DNA of 64,000 bases from Photobacterium profundum (lineage in GTDB: Bacteria; Pseudomonadota; Gammaproteobacteria; Enterobacterales; Vibrionaceae), in assembly GCF_003026285.1 (NCBI RefSeq), contig NZ_PYOD01000006.1:203735-267734 (forward strand), in the 5' to 3' direction. Position 1 is the first letter of the stretch, and each line of letters begins with the position of its first letter. Shown here one piece after another: positions 40,766 through 51,519 of the stretch. The notes under the pieces were generated by a model. That model had not been told where the DNA came from, ran no database searches, and saw only the letters and a program-made list of their open reading frames with translations. A program made the translations under genes and the position numbers.

Positions 40766-41019
40766 TGAGCGAACAAACTCGTATCCAGCTTGGTCGTGTA
40801 ATTAGCAGCAAGATGGACAAGTCTATCGTTGTTGCTATCGAACGCATGGTGAAACACCCAATGTACGGTAAGTACATTAAGCGTACGACTAAGCTTCATG
40901 CACACGATGAAAACAATGAGTGTAACCTAGGTGACACTGTTGAAGTTCGTGAATGTCGTCCACTATCTAAGACTAAGTCTTGGACATTGGTACGCGTAGT
41001 TGAAAAAGCTCGCGGTTAA
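40765..41019 (+). CDS. rpsQ: 30S ribosomal protein S17
   Basis: An 84-residue S17 ([40 protein letters not shown]), an OB-fold protein binding 16S helix 11. Last gene of the S10 operon; a terminator follows. Confidence 0.98.
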   Translation: MSEQTRIQLGRVISSKMDKSIVVAIERMVKHPMYGKYIKRTTKLHAHDENNECNLGDTVEVRECRPLSKTKSWTLVRVVEKARG

Positions 41020-41044
41020 GCGAACTTAGCAACTAAATGATTAA

Positions 41045-41079
41045 GCGGCCCTGAAAAATATTGGGGCCGTTTATTTTTT
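41045..41079 (+). terminator. Terminator between the S10 and spc operons
   Basis: Stem CGGCCC / GGGCCG with a 12-nt loop, followed by TTTATTTTTT. The remaining gap to rplN (about 100 nt) should carry the spc promoter. TATTAT at 41106-41111 followed by GC-rich TCGCCGCC looks like a -10 and discriminator, but no good -35 was found. Confidence 0.8.
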
Positions 41080-41183
41080 GTCTACCCATCGGTCGAAAAT
41101 GGTGTTATTATTCGCCGCCTTTGAAGAAAAGGCATATCGATCCGTAGTGGGTCTAGATGTTTTAAAATAAGCGGAGCACTAAC

Positions 41184-41555
41184 ATGATCCAAATGCAAAG
41201 TACGCTTGACGCAGCCGATAACTCCGGCGCTCGTCGCGTAATGTGTATTAAGGTTCTGGGTGGTTCTCACCGCCGTTACGCACACATCGGTGATATCATC
41301 AAGATTACTGTGAAAGAAGCAATTCCTCGCGGTAAAGTTAAAAAAGGTGATGTTCTGAAGGCGGTGGTTGTACGCACCCGTAAAGGCGTTCGTCGCCAAG
41401 ACGGCTCTGTCATTCGCTTCGACCGTAATGCTTGCGTATTATTGAACGATACTACAGAGCAACCGATCGGTACTCGTATTTTTGGCCCAGTGACACGTGA
41501 ACTTCGTAATACGAAATTCATGAAAATCGTTTCACTAGCGCCTGAAGTACTGTAA
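41184..41555 (+). CDS. rplN: 50S ribosomal protein L14
   Basis: A 123-residue L14 ([42 protein letters not shown]), at the subunit interface. First gene of the spc operon. GCGGAGC precedes ATG 41184. Confidence 0.98.
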   Translation: MIQMQSTLDAADNSGARRVMCIKVLGGSHRRYAHIGDIIKITVKEAIPRGKVKKGDVLKAVVVRTRKGVRRQDGSVIRFDRNACVLLNDTTEQPIGTRIFGPVTRELRNTKFMKIVSLAPEVL

Positions 41556-41566
41556 GGAGTAACAAA

Positions 41567-41881
41567 ATGGCAGCTAAGATCCGTCGCAACGACGAAGTTA
41601 TCGTTCTTACCGGTAAAGATAAAGGTAAGAAAGGTAAAATAACTAAGGTTCTTGCAACCGGTAAAGTTATCGTTGAAGGTATTAACCTTGTGAAAAAACA
41701 CCAGAAGCCTGTACCGGCAATGGGTGTGCAAGGTGGCATCGTTGAACAAGAAGCAGCTATTGATGTTTCTAACGTTGCAATCTTCAATGCTGAAACCGGC
41801 AAAGCAGACCGTGTAGGCTTTCGATTCGAAGACGACAAAAAAGTTCGTTTCTTTAAATCTAATAGCTTAACTATTAAGTAA
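41567..41881 (+). CDS. rplX: 50S ribosomal protein L24
   Basis: A 104-residue L24 with the KOW motif ([20 protein letters not shown]), an early 50S assembly protein. Starts 11 nt after rplN with AAGGAG. Confidence 0.98.
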   Translation: MAAKIRRNDEVIVLTGKDKGKKGKITKVLATGKVIVEGINLVKKHQKPVPAMGVQGGIVEQEAAIDVSNVAIFNAETGKADRVGFRFEDDKKVRFFKSNSLTIK

Positions 41882-41886
41882 TTTTG

Positions 41887-41924
41887 GAGTAGTACACTAT
41901 GGCGAAACTGCATGATTACTACAA
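41887..41924 (+). promoter_or_regulatory. S8 translational operator at the rplE start
   Basis: GTAGTA (41889-41894), just before the rplE ATG, pairs with TACTAC (41917-41922) inside the gene, enclosing CACTATGGCGAAACTGCAT. This is nearly identical to the E. coli spc mRNA site where S8 binds and represses the operon. Confidence 0.65.
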
Positions 41925-42438
41925 AGAGACTGTTGTAAAAGAGCTTGCTGAAAAGTTCGAATACAAGAGTATCATGCAAGTCCCAAGGATCGAAAAAATC
42001 ACACTTAACATGGGTGTGGGTGAAGCGATCAACGACAAAAAGCTTTTAGAAAATGCTGCTGCTGACATGACTGCTATTGCAGGTCAGAAGCCGTTAATTA
42101 CTAAAGCTCGTAAGTCTGTTGCTGGTTTTAAGATCCGTGAGGGCTACCCGATTGGCTGTAAAGTAACCCTACGTGGCGAACGTATGTGGGATTTCTTTGA
42201 ACGTCTAATTTCAATTGCTGTTCCTCGTATTCGAGATTTTCGTGGTCTAAACCCGAACTCTTTCGATGGTCGTGGTAACTACAGCATGGGCGTTCGTGAG
42301 CAGATCATCTTCCCAGAAATCGACTACGACAAAGTAGATCGAGTGCGTGGTCTTGATATTACTATCACTACTTCTGCTGCTTCTGATGAAGAGTCAAAAG
42401 CTCTGTTATCTGCTTTTAACTTCCCATTCCGTAAGTAA
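41899..42438 (+). CDS. rplE: 50S ribosomal protein L5
   Basis: A 179-residue L5 ([32 protein letters not shown]), the 5S rRNA binder of the central protuberance. Same length as E. coli. Its first codons take part in the S8 operator hairpin. Confidence 0.98.
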   Translation: MAKLHDYYKETVVKELAEKFEYKSIMQVPRIEKITLNMGVGEAINDKKLLENAAADMTAIAGQKPLITKARKSVAGFKIREGYPIGCKVTLRGERMWDFFERLISIAVPRIRDFRGLNPNSFDGRGNYSMGVREQIIFPEIDYDKVDRVRGLDITITTSAASDEESKALLSAFNFPFRK

Positions 42439-42453
42439 AAGTAAGGGTTACAT

Positions 42454-42759
42454 ATGGCTAAAGAATCAATGAAGGCACGCGAAGCTAAACGTGCCAAGCT
42501 AGTAGCTAAGTTCGCTGAAAAGCGTGCAGCGCTAAAAGTTATTATTAGTGACGTGAATGCGTCTGAAGAAGACCGCTGGAACGCAGTGCTTAAGCTTCAG
42601 TCTCTACCACGTGATTCTAGTTCATCTCGTCAGCGTAATCGCTGTAACCAGACTGGACGTCCACACGGTTACTTACGTAAGTTCGGCTTAAGCCGTATCA
42701 AGGTTCGTGAAACTTGCATGAAAGGCGAGATTCCGGGTCTACGTAAAGCCAGCTGGTAA
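42454..42759 (+). CDS. rpsN: 30S ribosomal protein S14
   Basis: A 101-residue S14 of the long, zinc-free type ([40 protein letters not shown]; only two of the zinc-ribbon-type cysteines are present). Starts 15 nt after rplE. Confidence 0.98.
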   Translation: MAKESMKAREAKRAKLVAKFAEKRAALKVIISDVNASEEDRWNAVLKLQSLPRDSSSSRQRNRCNQTGRPHGYLRKFGLSRIKVRETCMKGEIPGLRKASW

Positions 42760-42793
42760 TTAGTTACCAATTTAGAATCACGGAGTATTGACT

Positions 42794-43186
42794 ATGAGCA
42801 TGCAAGATCCGATTTCGGATATGCTGACCCGTCTTCGTAACGGTCAAACAGCAAAAAAAGTTGCTGTTAAAATGCCATCTTCTAAGCAAAAAGTTGCAAT
42901 TGCAGCTCTTTTGAAAGAAGAAGGTTTTGTGGCTGAATTCACTGTTACAGGTGAAGTTAAGCCAGAGCTAGAAGTTACTCTTAAGTACTTCGAAGCTAAC
43001 CCAGTTATCGAGCAAATCCAACGTGTTTCACGTCCTGGCCTACGCATCTACAAGAAAAAAGATGCGCTACCGTCAGTGATGGGTGGCCTTGGTATTGCTG
43101 TTGTATCCACTTCCAAGGGTCTTATGACCGACCGCGCTGCTCGCAAAGCGGGTCTTGGCGGTGAGATTATCTGCTACGTAGCATAA
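42794..43186 (+). CDS. rpsH: 30S ribosomal protein S8
   Basis: A 130-residue S8 ([37 protein letters not shown]). It binds 16S helix 21 and the spc mRNA operator. ATG 42794 matches the E. coli start; a TTG at 42788 is in frame. CGGAG lies 8 nt upstream. Confidence 0.98.
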   Translation: MSMQDPISDMLTRLRNGQTAKKVAVKMPSSKQKVAIAALLKEEGFVAEFTVTGEVKPELEVTLKYFEANPVIEQIQRVSRPGLRIYKKKDALPSVMGGLGIAVVSTSKGLMTDRAARKAGLGGEIICYVA

Positions 43187-43198
43187 TAGGAGTAGGAC

Positions 43199-43732
43199 AT
43201 GTCTCGTGTTGCAAAAGCACCTGTAGTACTTCTTGCTGGCGTAGAAGTTAAACTCAACGGTCAGGAAATTACTGTTAAAGGTCCTAAGGGCGAACTAGCT
43301 CTTGTTGCTAATAACGCAGTAGTTTTAACTCAGGAAGAAAACACCATCACATTTGGTCCACGCGAAGGCTTTGATAAAGCTTGGGCACAAGCAGGTACTG
43401 CTCGTGCATTAGTGAACAACATGGTTGTTGGTGTTACTGAAGGCTTTACTAAGAAGCTAACCCTTAAAGGCGTAGGTTACCGTGCAAATGTTGCTGGTAA
43501 TACTGTTAACCTTACTTTGGGCTTCTCGCACCCAGTAGCGCATGTATTGCCAACTGGTGTTAAAGCTGAATGTCCAACACAAACTGAAATCGTACTTACG
43601 GGTACTGATAAGCAGGTTATTGGACAGGTAGCGGCGGACATTCGCGCTTACCGTAGCCCTGAACCTTATAAAGGTAAAGGTGTTCGTTACGCCGACGAAG
43701 TCGTGCGTACTAAAGAAGCTAAGAAGAAGTAA
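43199..43732 (+). CDS. rplF: 50S ribosomal protein L6
   Basis: A 177-residue L6 ([40 protein letters not shown]), with two duplicated folds, near the factor-binding site. Spaced 12 nt from rpsH. Confidence 0.98.
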   Translation: MSRVAKAPVVLLAGVEVKLNGQEITVKGPKGELALVANNAVVLTQEENTITFGPREGFDKAWAQAGTARALVNNMVVGVTEGFTKKLTLKGVGYRANVAGNTVNLTLGFSHPVAHVLPTGVKAECPTQTEIVLTGTDKQVIGQVAADIRAYRSPEPYKGKGVRYADEVVRTKEAKKK

Positions 43733-43741
43733 GGTAACACT

Positions 43742-44095
43742 ATGGATAAGAAAGCATCTCGTATCCGTCGTGCGACCCGAGCACGTCGTAAGATTGCTGA
43801 ACTGGGCGCAACTCGCCTAGTAATACACCGTACTCCACGTCATGTGTATGCTCAGGTAATTGCACCGAACGGCTCTGAGGTTATCGCTGCCGCTTCTACC
43901 CTAGAAAAAGTGATCCGTGAGTCAATTGCGAACACCGGTAACAAAGACGCTGCTGCAGCTGTAGGTAAAGCTATTGCTGAGCGCGCGATTGAAAAAGGCA
44001 TTTCTAATGTTGCTTTCGATCGTTCTGGTTTCCAATACCACGGCCGTGTAGCTGCTCTAGCAGAAGCTGCTCGTGAAGCTGGACTGAAATTCTAA
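43742..44095 (+). CDS. rplR: 50S ribosomal protein L18
   Basis: A 117-residue L18 ([38 protein letters not shown]), a 5S rRNA binder. Same length as E. coli, 9 nt after rplF. Confidence 0.98.
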   Translation: MDKKASRIRRATRARRKIAELGATRLVIHRTPRHVYAQVIAPNGSEVIAAASTLEKVIRESIANTGNKDAAAAVGKAIAERAIEKGISNVAFDRSGFQYHGRVAALAEAAREAGLKF

Positions 44096-44108
44096 GGTAG
44101 GCGGAAAG

Positions 44109-44606
44109 ATGGCTAACGAAAAGACTCAATCAGATTTGAATGAAAAGCTTATCGCAGTTAATCGTGTTTCAAAAACGGTTAAAGGTGGTCGTATTTTCAG
44201 TTTTACTGCACTAACAGTAGTTGGTGACGGTAACGGTCGCATCGGTTTTGGTTACGGTAAGGCACGTGAAGTTCCTGCTGCAATCCAGAAATCAATGGAA
44301 AAAGCACGTCGTAACATGATTACAGTTGCGCTAAACGACGGTACTCTACACCACGCTGTTAAAGGTCGCCACACTGGTTCTAAAGTGTACATGCAACCTG
44401 CTTCAGAAGGTACTGGTATCATCGCCGGTGGTGCAATGCGTGCAGTGCTAGAAGTTGCGGGTATCCGTAACGTACTAGCTAAAGCATACGGTTCTACTAA
44501 CCCAATCAACGTTGTTCGCGCAACAATTGATGGTTTAGGCGGAATGAACTCTCCAGAAATGATCGCTGCAAAGCGTGGCCTTTCTGTTAAAGAAATTCTG
44601 GGGTGA
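44109..44606 (+). CDS. rpsE: 30S ribosomal protein S5
   Basis: A 165-residue S5 ([38 protein letters not shown], the fidelity and spectinomycin loop). Family length about 166. Its end approaches rpmD by 5 nt. Confidence 0.98.
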   Translation: MANEKTQSDLNEKLIAVNRVSKTVKGGRIFSFTALTVVGDGNGRIGFGYGKAREVPAAIQKSMEKARRNMITVALNDGTLHHAVKGRHTGSKVYMQPASEGTGIIAGGAMRAVLEVAGIRNVLAKAYGSTNPINVVRATIDGLGGMNSPEMIAAKRGLSVKEILG

Positions 44607-44611
44607 TCGAC

Positions 44612-44791
44612 ATGGCAAATACTATTAAAGTAACACAAACAAAGAGCTCTATCGGTCGTTTACCGAAGCATGTAGCTTGTTTGCGTGGTCTAGGCCTTCG
44701 CCGTATCAACCACACTGTTGAGCTTGAAGATACTGCCTGCGTACGCGGCATGATCAATAAAGTTCACTACATGGTTAAAATTGAGGAGTAA
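44612..44791 (+). CDS. rpmD: 50S ribosomal protein L30
   Basis: A 59-residue L30 ([31 protein letters not shown]). The start was set at ATG 44612; a GTG at 44603 overlapping rpsE is in frame but would lengthen the conserved N-terminus. Confidence 0.97.
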   Translation: MANTIKVTQTKSSIGRLPKHVACLRGLGLRRINHTVELEDTACVRGMINKVHYMVKIEE

Positions 44792-44796
44792 TCAGT

Positions 44797-45231
44797 ATGC
44801 GTTTGAATACTCTATCACCGGCTCCGGGTTCTAAGCCTTCTGCGAAGCGCGTAGGCCGTGGTATCGGTTCTGGTCTGGGTAAAACTTGTGGCCGTGGTCA
44901 CAAAGGTCAGAAATCACGTTCTGGTGGTTCTGTCCGTCCAGGCTTCGAAGGCGGTCAAATGCCTTTGAAACAGCGTCTACCAAAATTCGGTTTTACTTCT
45001 CGTAAGAGCTTGGTAACAGCTGAAGTTCGTCTAGGCGAACTGGCGAAAGTCGATGGTGATGTGATTGATCTAGCTACACTGAAAACAGCAAACCTTATCA
45101 CTAAAGACATCAAGTTTGTAAAAGTTGTCCTTTCTGGTGAGATCGCTCGTTCAGTAACAGTTAATGGTCTTCGCGTGACTAAAGGCGCTAAAGCTGCAAT
45201 CGAAGCTGCCGGCGGTAAAATCGAGGAATAA
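44797..45231 (+). CDS. rplO: 50S ribosomal protein L15
   Basis: A 144-residue L15 with the glycine-rich start ([20 protein letters not shown]), a late 50S assembly protein. Located just upstream of secY, as in most bacteria. GAGGAG precedes ATG 44797. Confidence 0.98.
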   Translation: MRLNTLSPAPGSKPSAKRVGRGIGSGLGKTCGRGHKGQKSRSGGSVRPGFEGGQMPLKQRLPKFGFTSRKSLVTAEVRLGELAKVDGDVIDLATLKTANLITKDIKFVKVVLSGEIARSVTVNGLRVTKGAKAAIEAAGGKIEE

Positions 45232-45253
45232 TTAACTCGAGGATGAGGTACAG

Positions 45254-46570
45254 ATGGCTAAACAACCAGGAAAAGATTTTCGTAGTGCACAAGGTGGCCT
45301 AGCAGAGCTTAAGACACGCCTTCTATTCGTATTAGGTGCAATCTTAATCTTCCGAGCAGGTTCTTTTGTGCCTATCCCTGGTATTGACGCTGCTGTACTT
45401 GCCGATTTGTTCGAACAGCAAAAAGGTACCGTTATTGAACTGTTTAACATGTTCTCTGGCGGTGCACTCGAGCGTGCTTCTATCTTAGCACTAGGTATCA
45501 TGCCGTATATTTCGGCATCGATTATCGTACAGTTGCTAACGGTAGTTCATCCGGCATTAGCCGAGTTGAAGAAAGAAGGTGAATCTGGTCGTCGTAAGAT
45601 TAGCCAGTACACCCGATACGGCACGCTTGTTTTGGCAACTTTCCAAGCAATTGGTATTGCTACAGGGTTACCAAGTATGATTCCTGGTCTGGTAATTAAT
45701 CCAGGCCTTGGTTTCTACTTTGTTGCGGTTGTTAGTTTGATCACTGGTACCATGTTTTTAATGTGGTTAGGTGAGCAAATTACTGAGCGTGGTATCGGTA
45801 ACGGTATATCAGTGATTATTTTCACTGGTATTGTAGCCGGTTTGCCACCAGCTATCGGACAAACTGTTGAGCAAGCACGTCAAGGTGAATTGCACGTACT
45901 TCTTCTACTGTTAATTGCGGTTATATCTTTCGCTGTAATATATTTTGTAGTGTTTATGGAGCGTGGTCAGCGTCGTATCGTCGTTAACTATGCCAAGCGT
46001 CAACAAGGCCGTCGTGTCTTCGCAGCGCAAAGCACTCACTTGCCATTGAAAATTAATATGGCAGGTGTAATTCCAGCGATTTTTGCATCAAGCATTATTC
46101 TGTTTCCAGGCACACTGGCTCAGTGGTTTGGACAGAACGAGAACCTTGGTTGGTTAAGCGATATATCGCTTGCACTTAGCCCTGGTCAACCGCTTTATGT
46201 AATGCTTTATGCAGCTGCGATTATTTTCTTCTGTTTCTTCTATACCGCGTTGGTGTTTAACCCTCGCGAGACAGCTGATAACTTGAAGAAGTCTGGTGCA
46301 TTCGTACCTGGTATTCGTCCGGGCGAACAGACTGCGAAATATATTGATAAAGTTATGACACGCTTAACCTTAGCGGGTGCGATGTATATTACCTTTATCT
46401 GTCTGATCCCCGAGTTTATGATGATTGCATGGAATGTACGCTTTTATTTTGGCGGTACATCACTACTAATCGTAGTTGTAGTTATTATGGATTTCATGGC
46501 TCAAGTTCAGACACACATGATGTCTCAACAATATGAGTCTGTTTTGAAAAAGGCTAACCTCAAAGGCTAA
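45254..46570 (+). CDS. secY: SecY, channel subunit of the Sec translocon
   Basis: A 438-residue inner membrane protein with ten transmembrane helices ([46 protein letters not shown] loop [35 protein letters not shown]). It forms the protein-conducting pore with SecE and SecG. Expressed from the spc operon after rplO. AGGATGAGG region supplies the ribosome binding site. Confidence 0.98.
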   Translation: MAKQPGKDFRSAQGGLAELKTRLLFVLGAILIFRAGSFVPIPGIDAAVLADLFEQQKGTVIELFNMFSGGALERASILALGIMPYISASIIVQLLTVVHPALAELKKEGESGRRKISQYTRYGTLVLATFQAIGIATGLPSMIPGLVINPGLGFYFVAVVSLITGTMFLMWLGEQITERGIGNGISVIIFTGIVAGLPPAIGQTVEQARQGELHVLLLLLIAVISFAVIYFVVFMERGQRRIVVNYAKRQQGRRVFAAQSTHLPLKINMAGVIPAIFASSIILFPGTLAQWFGQNENLGWLSDISLALSPGQPLYVMLYAAAIIFFCFFYTALVFNPRETADNLKKSGAFVPGIRPGEQTAKYIDKVMTRLTLAGAMYITFICLIPEFMMIAWNVRFYFGGTSLLIVVVVIMDFMAQVQTHMMSQQYESVLKKANLKG

Positions 46571-46606
46571 GTCCTTGATGTTAGATAACCTTTACGGAGT
46601 TTAGCA

Positions 46607-46720
46607 ATGAAAGTTCGTGCTTCCGTTAAGAAAATCTGCCGTAACTGTAAAGTTATTAAGCGCAACGGTGTTGTGCGTATAATTTGCATTGAGCCGAAGC
46701 ATAAGCAACGCCAAGGCTAA
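46607..46720 (+). CDS. rpmJ: 50S ribosomal protein L36
   Basis: A 37-residue L36 ([29 protein letters not shown]). Three cysteines and one histidine ([12 protein letters not shown]) make the zinc site, so this is the zinc-containing type. It starts 36 nt after secY with CGGAG upstream and ends the spc operon. Confidence 0.97.
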   Translation: MKVRASVKKICRNCKVIKRNGVVRIICIEPKHKQRQG

Positions 46721-46752
46721 TTAGCAGAAATATTTCTTGCAAATTGAAGGTA

Positions 46753-46780
46753 GGTTGGCTAAATTAGCCAACCAATCTTT
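46753..46780 (+). terminator. Hairpin between rpmJ and the alpha operon
   Basis: Stem GGTTGGCT / AGCCAACC with loop AAATT, followed by AATCTTTT. It may be a partial terminator of spc or a leader structure, as alpha genes are partly read through from spc in E. coli. Confidence 0.6.
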
Positions 46781-46870
46781 TGTGTGTGCAAAGAATTGTA
46801 CCACCACTGCGTATCCTAAACGGGCTCTGCAGTGGTTATTCTTGTAAAGTACTAGGAGTGAATAGTGGCC
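46779..46870 (+). promoter_or_regulatory. Alpha operon leader, S4-binding pseudoknot
   Basis: The segment GTATCCTAAACGGGCT (near 46813) and TACTAGGAGTGAATAGTG before rpsM closely follow the E. coli alpha operon ribosome-binding-site pseudoknot, including the GTG start. S4 traps this structure to repress rpsM-rpsK-rpsD-rpoA-rplQ translation. ACCACTGC and GCAGTGGT are complementary arms here. Confidence 0.8.
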
Positions 46871-47221
46871 CGTATTGCAGGCATTAACATTCCTGATCAA
46901 AAACATTCTGTTATCGCGCTTACCGCGATTTACGGAATCGGTAAAACTCGTTCTAAGGCTGTTTTAGCTGAAGCGGGTATTGCTGAAAGTGTTAAGATCA
47001 GTGAATTATCTGAAGAGCAGATCGATCTACTGCGTGATGGTGTAGCTAAATACACTGTAGAAGGTGATCTACGTCGTGAAGTTTCTATGAACATCAAGCG
47101 TCTTATGGACCTTGGTTGTTACCGTGGAATCCGTCACCGTCGCAGTCTACCTCTACGTGGACAGCGTACTAAAACCAACGCACGTACCCGCAAAGGTCCG
47201 CGCAAGCCGATCAAAAGATAG
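46865..47221 (+). CDS. rpsM: 30S ribosomal protein S13
   Basis: A 118-residue S13 ([38 protein letters not shown] tail). GTG start at 46865, within the S4-controlled pseudoknot. First gene of the alpha operon. Confidence 0.98.
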   Translation: MARIAGINIPDQKHSVIALTAIYGIGKTRSKAVLAEAGIAESVKISELSEEQIDLLRDGVAKYTVEGDLRREVSMNIKRLMDLGCYRGIRHRRSLPLRGQRTKTNARTRKGPRKPIKR

Positions 47222-47234
47222 TCGGATAAGGTAG

Positions 47235-47630
<396 letters not shown>

Positions 47631-47657
47631 CGTTCCTAGGAATATTGGAGAAAGAAC

Positions 47658-48278
47658 ATGGCAAGATATTTGGGTCCTAAGCTGAAGCTTAGCCGTCGCG
47701 AAGGCACTGATTTATTCCTTAAATCAGGCGTACGTGCGATTGATACCAAGTGTAAAATTGATAACGCGCCGGGCCAACATGGTGCTCGACGTGGTCGTCT
47801 GTCTGACTACGGTGTTCAGCTTCGTGAGAAGCAGAAAGTTCGTCGTACATATGGCGTATTAGAAAAACAATTCCGTAACTACTATAAAGAAGCTGCTCGC
47901 CTTAAAGGCAACACAGGTGAAAACCTGCTTCAGCTTCTTGAAGGTCGTTTAGATAACGTAGTTTACCGTATGGGTTTTGGTTCTACACGAGCTGAATCAC
48001 GTCAACTGGTAAGCCACAAAGCGATTCTAGTTAACGGTACAGTCGTAAACGTTCCTTCTTTCAAGGTAGCGGCAAACGACGTTGTTAGCATTCGTGAGAA
48101 AGCTAAGAACCAAGCACGCATTAAAGCAGCTCTTGAAGTTGCTACACAGCGTGAACTACCGACTTGGGTCGAAGTAGATAACAGCAAACTAGAAGGTACT
48201 TTCAAGCGCCTTCCAGAACGTTCTGATTTGTCTGCCGACATCAACGAACACTTGATCGTCGAGCTTTACTCTAAGTAA
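47658..48278 (+). CDS. rpsD: 30S ribosomal protein S4
   Basis: A 206-residue S4 ([20 protein letters not shown]4 RNA-binding domain [15 protein letters not shown]). It starts 30S assembly and represses the alpha operon through the leader upstream. GGAG precedes ATG 47658. Confidence 0.98.
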
Positions 48279-48301
48279 AGCTATAGTTAAGAGAGGACAC
48301 A

Positions 48302-49291
48302 ATGCAGGGTTCTGTAACAGAATTTCTTAAGCCGCGTCTTGTTGATATTGAACAAGTTAGCACGACGCACGCAAAAGTAACTCTAGAGCCACTAGAGCGT
48401 GGTTTTGGCCACACGCTAGGAAACGCTCTTCGTCGTATTTTATTATCTTCAATGCCAGGTTGTGCTGTAACTGAAGTAGAAATCGATGGTGTGTTACATG
48501 AGTACAGCACCAAAGAGGGAGTTCAAGAAGATATTCTCGAGATCCTTTTAAACCTTAAAGGTCTAGCCGTTAAGGTTGAGGGTAAAGATGAAGTTATTCT
48601 TACTCTGAACAAGTCTGGTGCAGGCCCTGTTGTTGCAGGTGACATCACCCATGATGGTGATGTTGAGATTGCGAACCCAGAGCACGTAATCTGCCACCTT
48701 ACTGATGACCATGCTGAGATTAGCATGCGCATCAAGGTAGAACGTGGTCGTGGCTATGTACCAGCATCAGCTCGTATTCACACTGAAGAAGATGAGCGTC
48801 CAATTGGTCGTCTGTTAGTTGATGCAACTTACAGCCCAGTTGACCGTATTGCTTACGCTGTAGAGGCAGCTCGCGTTGAACAACGTACTGACCTTGATAA
48901 GCTAGTAATCGATATGGAGACAAACGGTACACTTGATCCTGAGGAAGCTATCCGTCGTGCAGCAACTATTCTTGCTGAGCAACTGGATGCATTTGTAGAT
49001 CTTCGTGATGTACGAGTTCCTGAAGAGAAAGAAGAGAAGCCAGAGTTCGATCCGATCCTACTGCGTCCTGTAGACGATCTTGAACTAACTGTTCGCTCTG
49101 CTAACTGTTTGAAAGCAGAAGCGATCCATTACATCGGTGATCTCGTTCAGCGTACTGAGGTAGAGCTTCTAAAGACTCCAAACCTTGGTAAGAAGTCTTT
49201 GACAGAAATCAAAGATGTGTTGGCATCACGTGGTCTTTCTCTAGGCATGCGCTTAGAAAACTGGCCGCCAGCATCAATCGCTGAAGATTAA
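48302..49291 (+). CDS. rpoA: RNA polymerase alpha subunit
   Basis: A 329-residue alpha subunit with the N-terminal assembly domain ([19 protein letters not shown]) and the C-terminal domain that binds UP elements and CRP ([39 protein letters not shown]). Same length as E. coli. Fourth gene of the alpha operon. Confidence 0.99.
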   Translation: MQGSVTEFLKPRLVDIEQVSTTHAKVTLEPLERGFGHTLGNALRRILLSSMPGCAVTEVEIDGVLHEYSTKEGVQEDILEILLNLKGLAVKVEGKDEVILTLNKSGAGPVVAGDITHDGDVEIANPEHVICHLTDDHAEISMRIKVERGRGYVPASARIHTEEDERPIGRLLVDATYSPVDRIAYAVEAARVEQRTDLDKLVIDMETNGTLDPEEAIRRAATILAEQLDAFVDLRDVRVPEEKEEKPEFDPILLRPVDDLELTVRSANCLKAEAIHYIGDLVQRTEVELLKTPNLGKKSLTEIKDVLASRGLSLGMRLENWPPASIAED

Positions 49292-49324
49292 TAGTTACTG
49301 ATATCTAGTTAGAAGGATTAGGTC

Positions 49325-49708
49325 ATGCGCCATCGTAAGAGTGGTCGTCAACTCAACCGCAACAGCAGCCATCGTAAAGCGATGTTCAGCAACATGGCTA
49401 GCTCTTTGGTAAGTCACGAAATTATCAAGACTACTTTGCCAAAAGCAAAAGAGCTACGTCGCGTAATTGAGCCATTGATTACCCTAGCAAAGACAGACAG
49501 TGTTGCTAACCGTCGTCTTGCTTTCGCCCGCACGCGTGATAACGCAGTGGTAGCGAAATTGTTTACTGAATTAGGTCCACGCTTTGCTAAGCGTCCAGGT
49601 GGTTACACGCGCATTATGAAATGCGGTTTCCGTACTGGCGATAAAGCCCCAATGGCTTACATCGAGCTAGTAGATCGTCCTGCTCAGGAAGCTGCTTCAG
49701 CTGAATAA
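49325..49708 (+). CDS. rplQ: 50S ribosomal protein L17
   Basis: A 127-residue L17 ([34 protein letters not shown]). Last gene of the ribosomal block; a strong terminator follows and the polysaccharide locus begins. Confidence 0.98.
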   Translation: MRHRKSGRQLNRNSSHRKAMFSNMASSLVSHEIIKTTLPKAKELRRVIEPLITLAKTDSVANRRLAFARTRDNAVVAKLFTELGPRFAKRPGGYTRIMKCGFRTGDKAPMAYIELVDRPAQEAASAE

Positions 49709-49731
49709 GCTTTAGTTTGCTAAATTAAGAG

Positions 49732-49762
49732 AAAGCCGAGTTTAAGACTCGGCTTTTTTTTT
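49732..49762 (+). terminator. Terminator of the alpha operon
   Basis: Stem AAAGCCGAGT / ACTCGGCTTT with loop TTAAG and a nine-T run. It separates rplQ from the glycosyltransferase gene 40 nt further on. Confidence 0.94.
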
Positions 49763-49795
49763 GCATGTAATCTTCTTCATAGTATGGAGAATGAC

Positions 49796-50776
49796 ATGAT
49801 TTATTTATTTATCGACAGTTCAGGCTTTGGTGGTATAGAAAGTCACATATTGCAATTTGCTCTTCTGGTTAAGCAACAAAACAGAAATGTCGAAGTTTTG
49901 TTTGTGGACTATTATCCCGATCACCCTCTGTATCAACGTCTCTGCGCGAATAAAATTAAGTACCGTTTCTTATCTGATATGGCTCCGTCTTTATTCTTTA
50001 GTCTGCTTTTACCCTCAGATGTTGTTCATGCCCATGGTTATAAAGCCTCTTTACTCTCTCGATTCTATCGACTTAGATATTCATTTCGTGCAATAAGTAG
50101 TTTCCATGCGGGAGAGAAATTAAGTGGAAAACTGGCGTCTTATGAGTATTTAAATCGAATAACAAGTTTTCTTTCCTATAATTTTGCCGTTAGCTCTAGG
50201 ATTAAGCGTACCGTTCCTTTTCGTTGTCATTTGCTGAATAATTTCATTATGCAATTACCAGTGTTTAAAATGCGTTCCAAACATCAGGTTCTACAAGTCG
50301 GTTTTGTTGGTCGCCTGAGTCATGAAAAGGGAATTGATCGCTTTATTGAGTTGAGTGACCTGCTTACAGGCTGCCAATTTCATGTTTTTGGCGATGGTGA
50401 TGAACAATCTCAACTCATAGCTAAAAAAAATATTCATTGGTATGGTGCAGTTGACTCAATGGAGGAACATTGGTCTTTAATTGATGTACTTGTAATTAGT
50501 TCACGGGCTGAGGGGCTGCCAATGGCGGCGCTAGAAGCGATGGCACATGGTGTTCCTGTTATCGCAACAAATGTGGGTGACCTTAGTAAATTAGTTGCTA
50601 GTGATTGGATTGTTGAAGAATCGGATTGGGAAAGATTATCTATTTTAATCGATAAGTTGGATGCTTACGATAATATCGAGTGGAGAGCGCTTTCAAAAGA
50701 TTCGTATGCCAAAATTATTGATGATTTCACTGGGGAAAGTCGTTGGGAACAAATAGAAAAAGCCTATCAATTGTGA
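49796..50776 (+). CDS. GT4-type glycosyltransferase
   Basis: A 326-residue GT-B fold enzyme. The N-terminus FIDSSGFGGIESHI has the acceptor-side glycine loop. The C-terminal half has GFVGRLSHEKGIDRFIEL, FGDGDEQSQL and the donor-site E-x7-E motif EGLPMAALEAMAHGVPVIA. It probably adds a sugar to the exopolysaccharide made by the locus that follows. It is the only gene of this locus on the plus strand and converges with the ATPase gene. No terminator is visible between them. ATG 49796 has GGAG 6 nt upstream. Confidence 0.85.
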   Translation: MIYLFIDSSGFGGIESHILQFALLVKQQNRNVEVLFVDYYPDHPLYQRLCANKIKYRFLSDMAPSLFFSLLLPSDVVHAHGYKASLLSRFYRLRYSFRAISSFHAGEKLSGKLASYEYLNRITSFLSYNFAVSSRIKRTVPFRCHLLNNFIMQLPVFKMRSKHQVLQVGFVGRLSHEKGIDRFIELSDLLTGCQFHVFGDGDEQSQLIAKKNIHWYGAVDSMEEHWSLIDVLVISSRAEGLPMAALEAMAHGVPVIATNVGDLSKLVASDWIVEESDWERLSILIDKLDAYDNIEWRALSKDSYAKIIDDFTGESRWEQIEKAYQL

Positions 50777-50823
50777 ACTCTCATCAGACTTATCTAAAAT
50801 TTCGCTTGCTGAATGTATTGCAT

Positions 50824-51519
50824 CTATTGATATTTGCCTTGTAGCATTGAATTTTGATTCAGATAGTGGGTGAGCCCTATTTTAATCTTTTTGGGAAGCC
50901 ATGATGCTTTTGTATCTAAAATTCGTAATATTTCACAGGCCAGAGATGGGTTATGTTGGTCATTCACTATACACCCTAATAAATTCACCCCTCCTTGTTT
51001 TAGCCTATCGATACTTGTAAGCACTTCACTTTCCGTTGTTTTTGCTGCCGCTATACATAAGATAGCAGCATCGCTAGCATGGCAGATGTTTGCTGCTGGA
51101 AGGTTACGCCAGTTAGCCGCTGAAACAGTACCTGCATCAAAAATAATGTAGTGATAGGTTTGTTGCCACCGTTGGATAGTATTTAATAGTGTTTGTGGTT
51201 GTCGTAGAGCCATTGTGGTTTCTTGATTTTTCGGAGGGGGAAGAATATCTAGTTGTGATGTTTTATGAATAATCGCGTCCATTTCACCTGAGCCATTCGT
51301 TTCCCAGTCTGTGGTGTGATTTCCTTGTCCTGATCCCGACAGATCAAGATCGATCAATAAAACTTTATTGTTATCTTCAGCGCAACGTCTAGCAAGCCAA
51401 TAGCACATTGTTGAACTTCCACATTGTGGGCTTGCCCCAGTAAAGCTAATGACTCGCGCTTCTTGTTGATGAATTTGCTGGAATAATTGGTCATACTCTT
51501 GGCTTAGCCACGGCTTCAT
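50824..51519 (-). CDS. CpsD/SypD-like ATPase with degenerate P-loop
   Basis: A 231-residue cytoplasmic protein of the BY-kinase/MinD-like fold (KVLLIDLDLSGSG = Walker A'/B region, YIIFDAGTV). The Walker A position reads GASPQCGSST (residues 28-37): the lysine of GK(S/T) is a serine (codon AGT). The C-terminus lacks the tyrosine cluster of autokinases, having only two tyrosines near the end. It may bind nucleotide poorly or act as a scaffold for export. Its start overlaps the export gene stop by 4 nt. It is last in the minus-strand transcript. Confidence 0.75.
   Translation of the reverse strand: MKPWLSQEYDQLFQQIHQQEARVISFTGASPQCGSSTMCYWLARRCAEDNNKVLLIDLDLSGSGQGNHTTDWETNGSGEMDAIIHKTSQLDILPPPKNQETTMALRQPQTLLNTIQRWQQTYHYIIFDAGTVSAANWRNLPAANICHASDAAILCIAAAKTTESEVLTSIDRLKQGGVNLLGCIVNDQHNPSLACEILRILDTKASWLPKKIKIGLTHYLNQNSMLQGKYQ

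Noticed and set aside
41276..41979. Overlapping minus-strand ORFs of 157 and 153 codons opposite rplN-rplE
   Set aside because: They are antisense shadows of highly conserved ribosomal genes, with no ribosome binding site or family resemblance.
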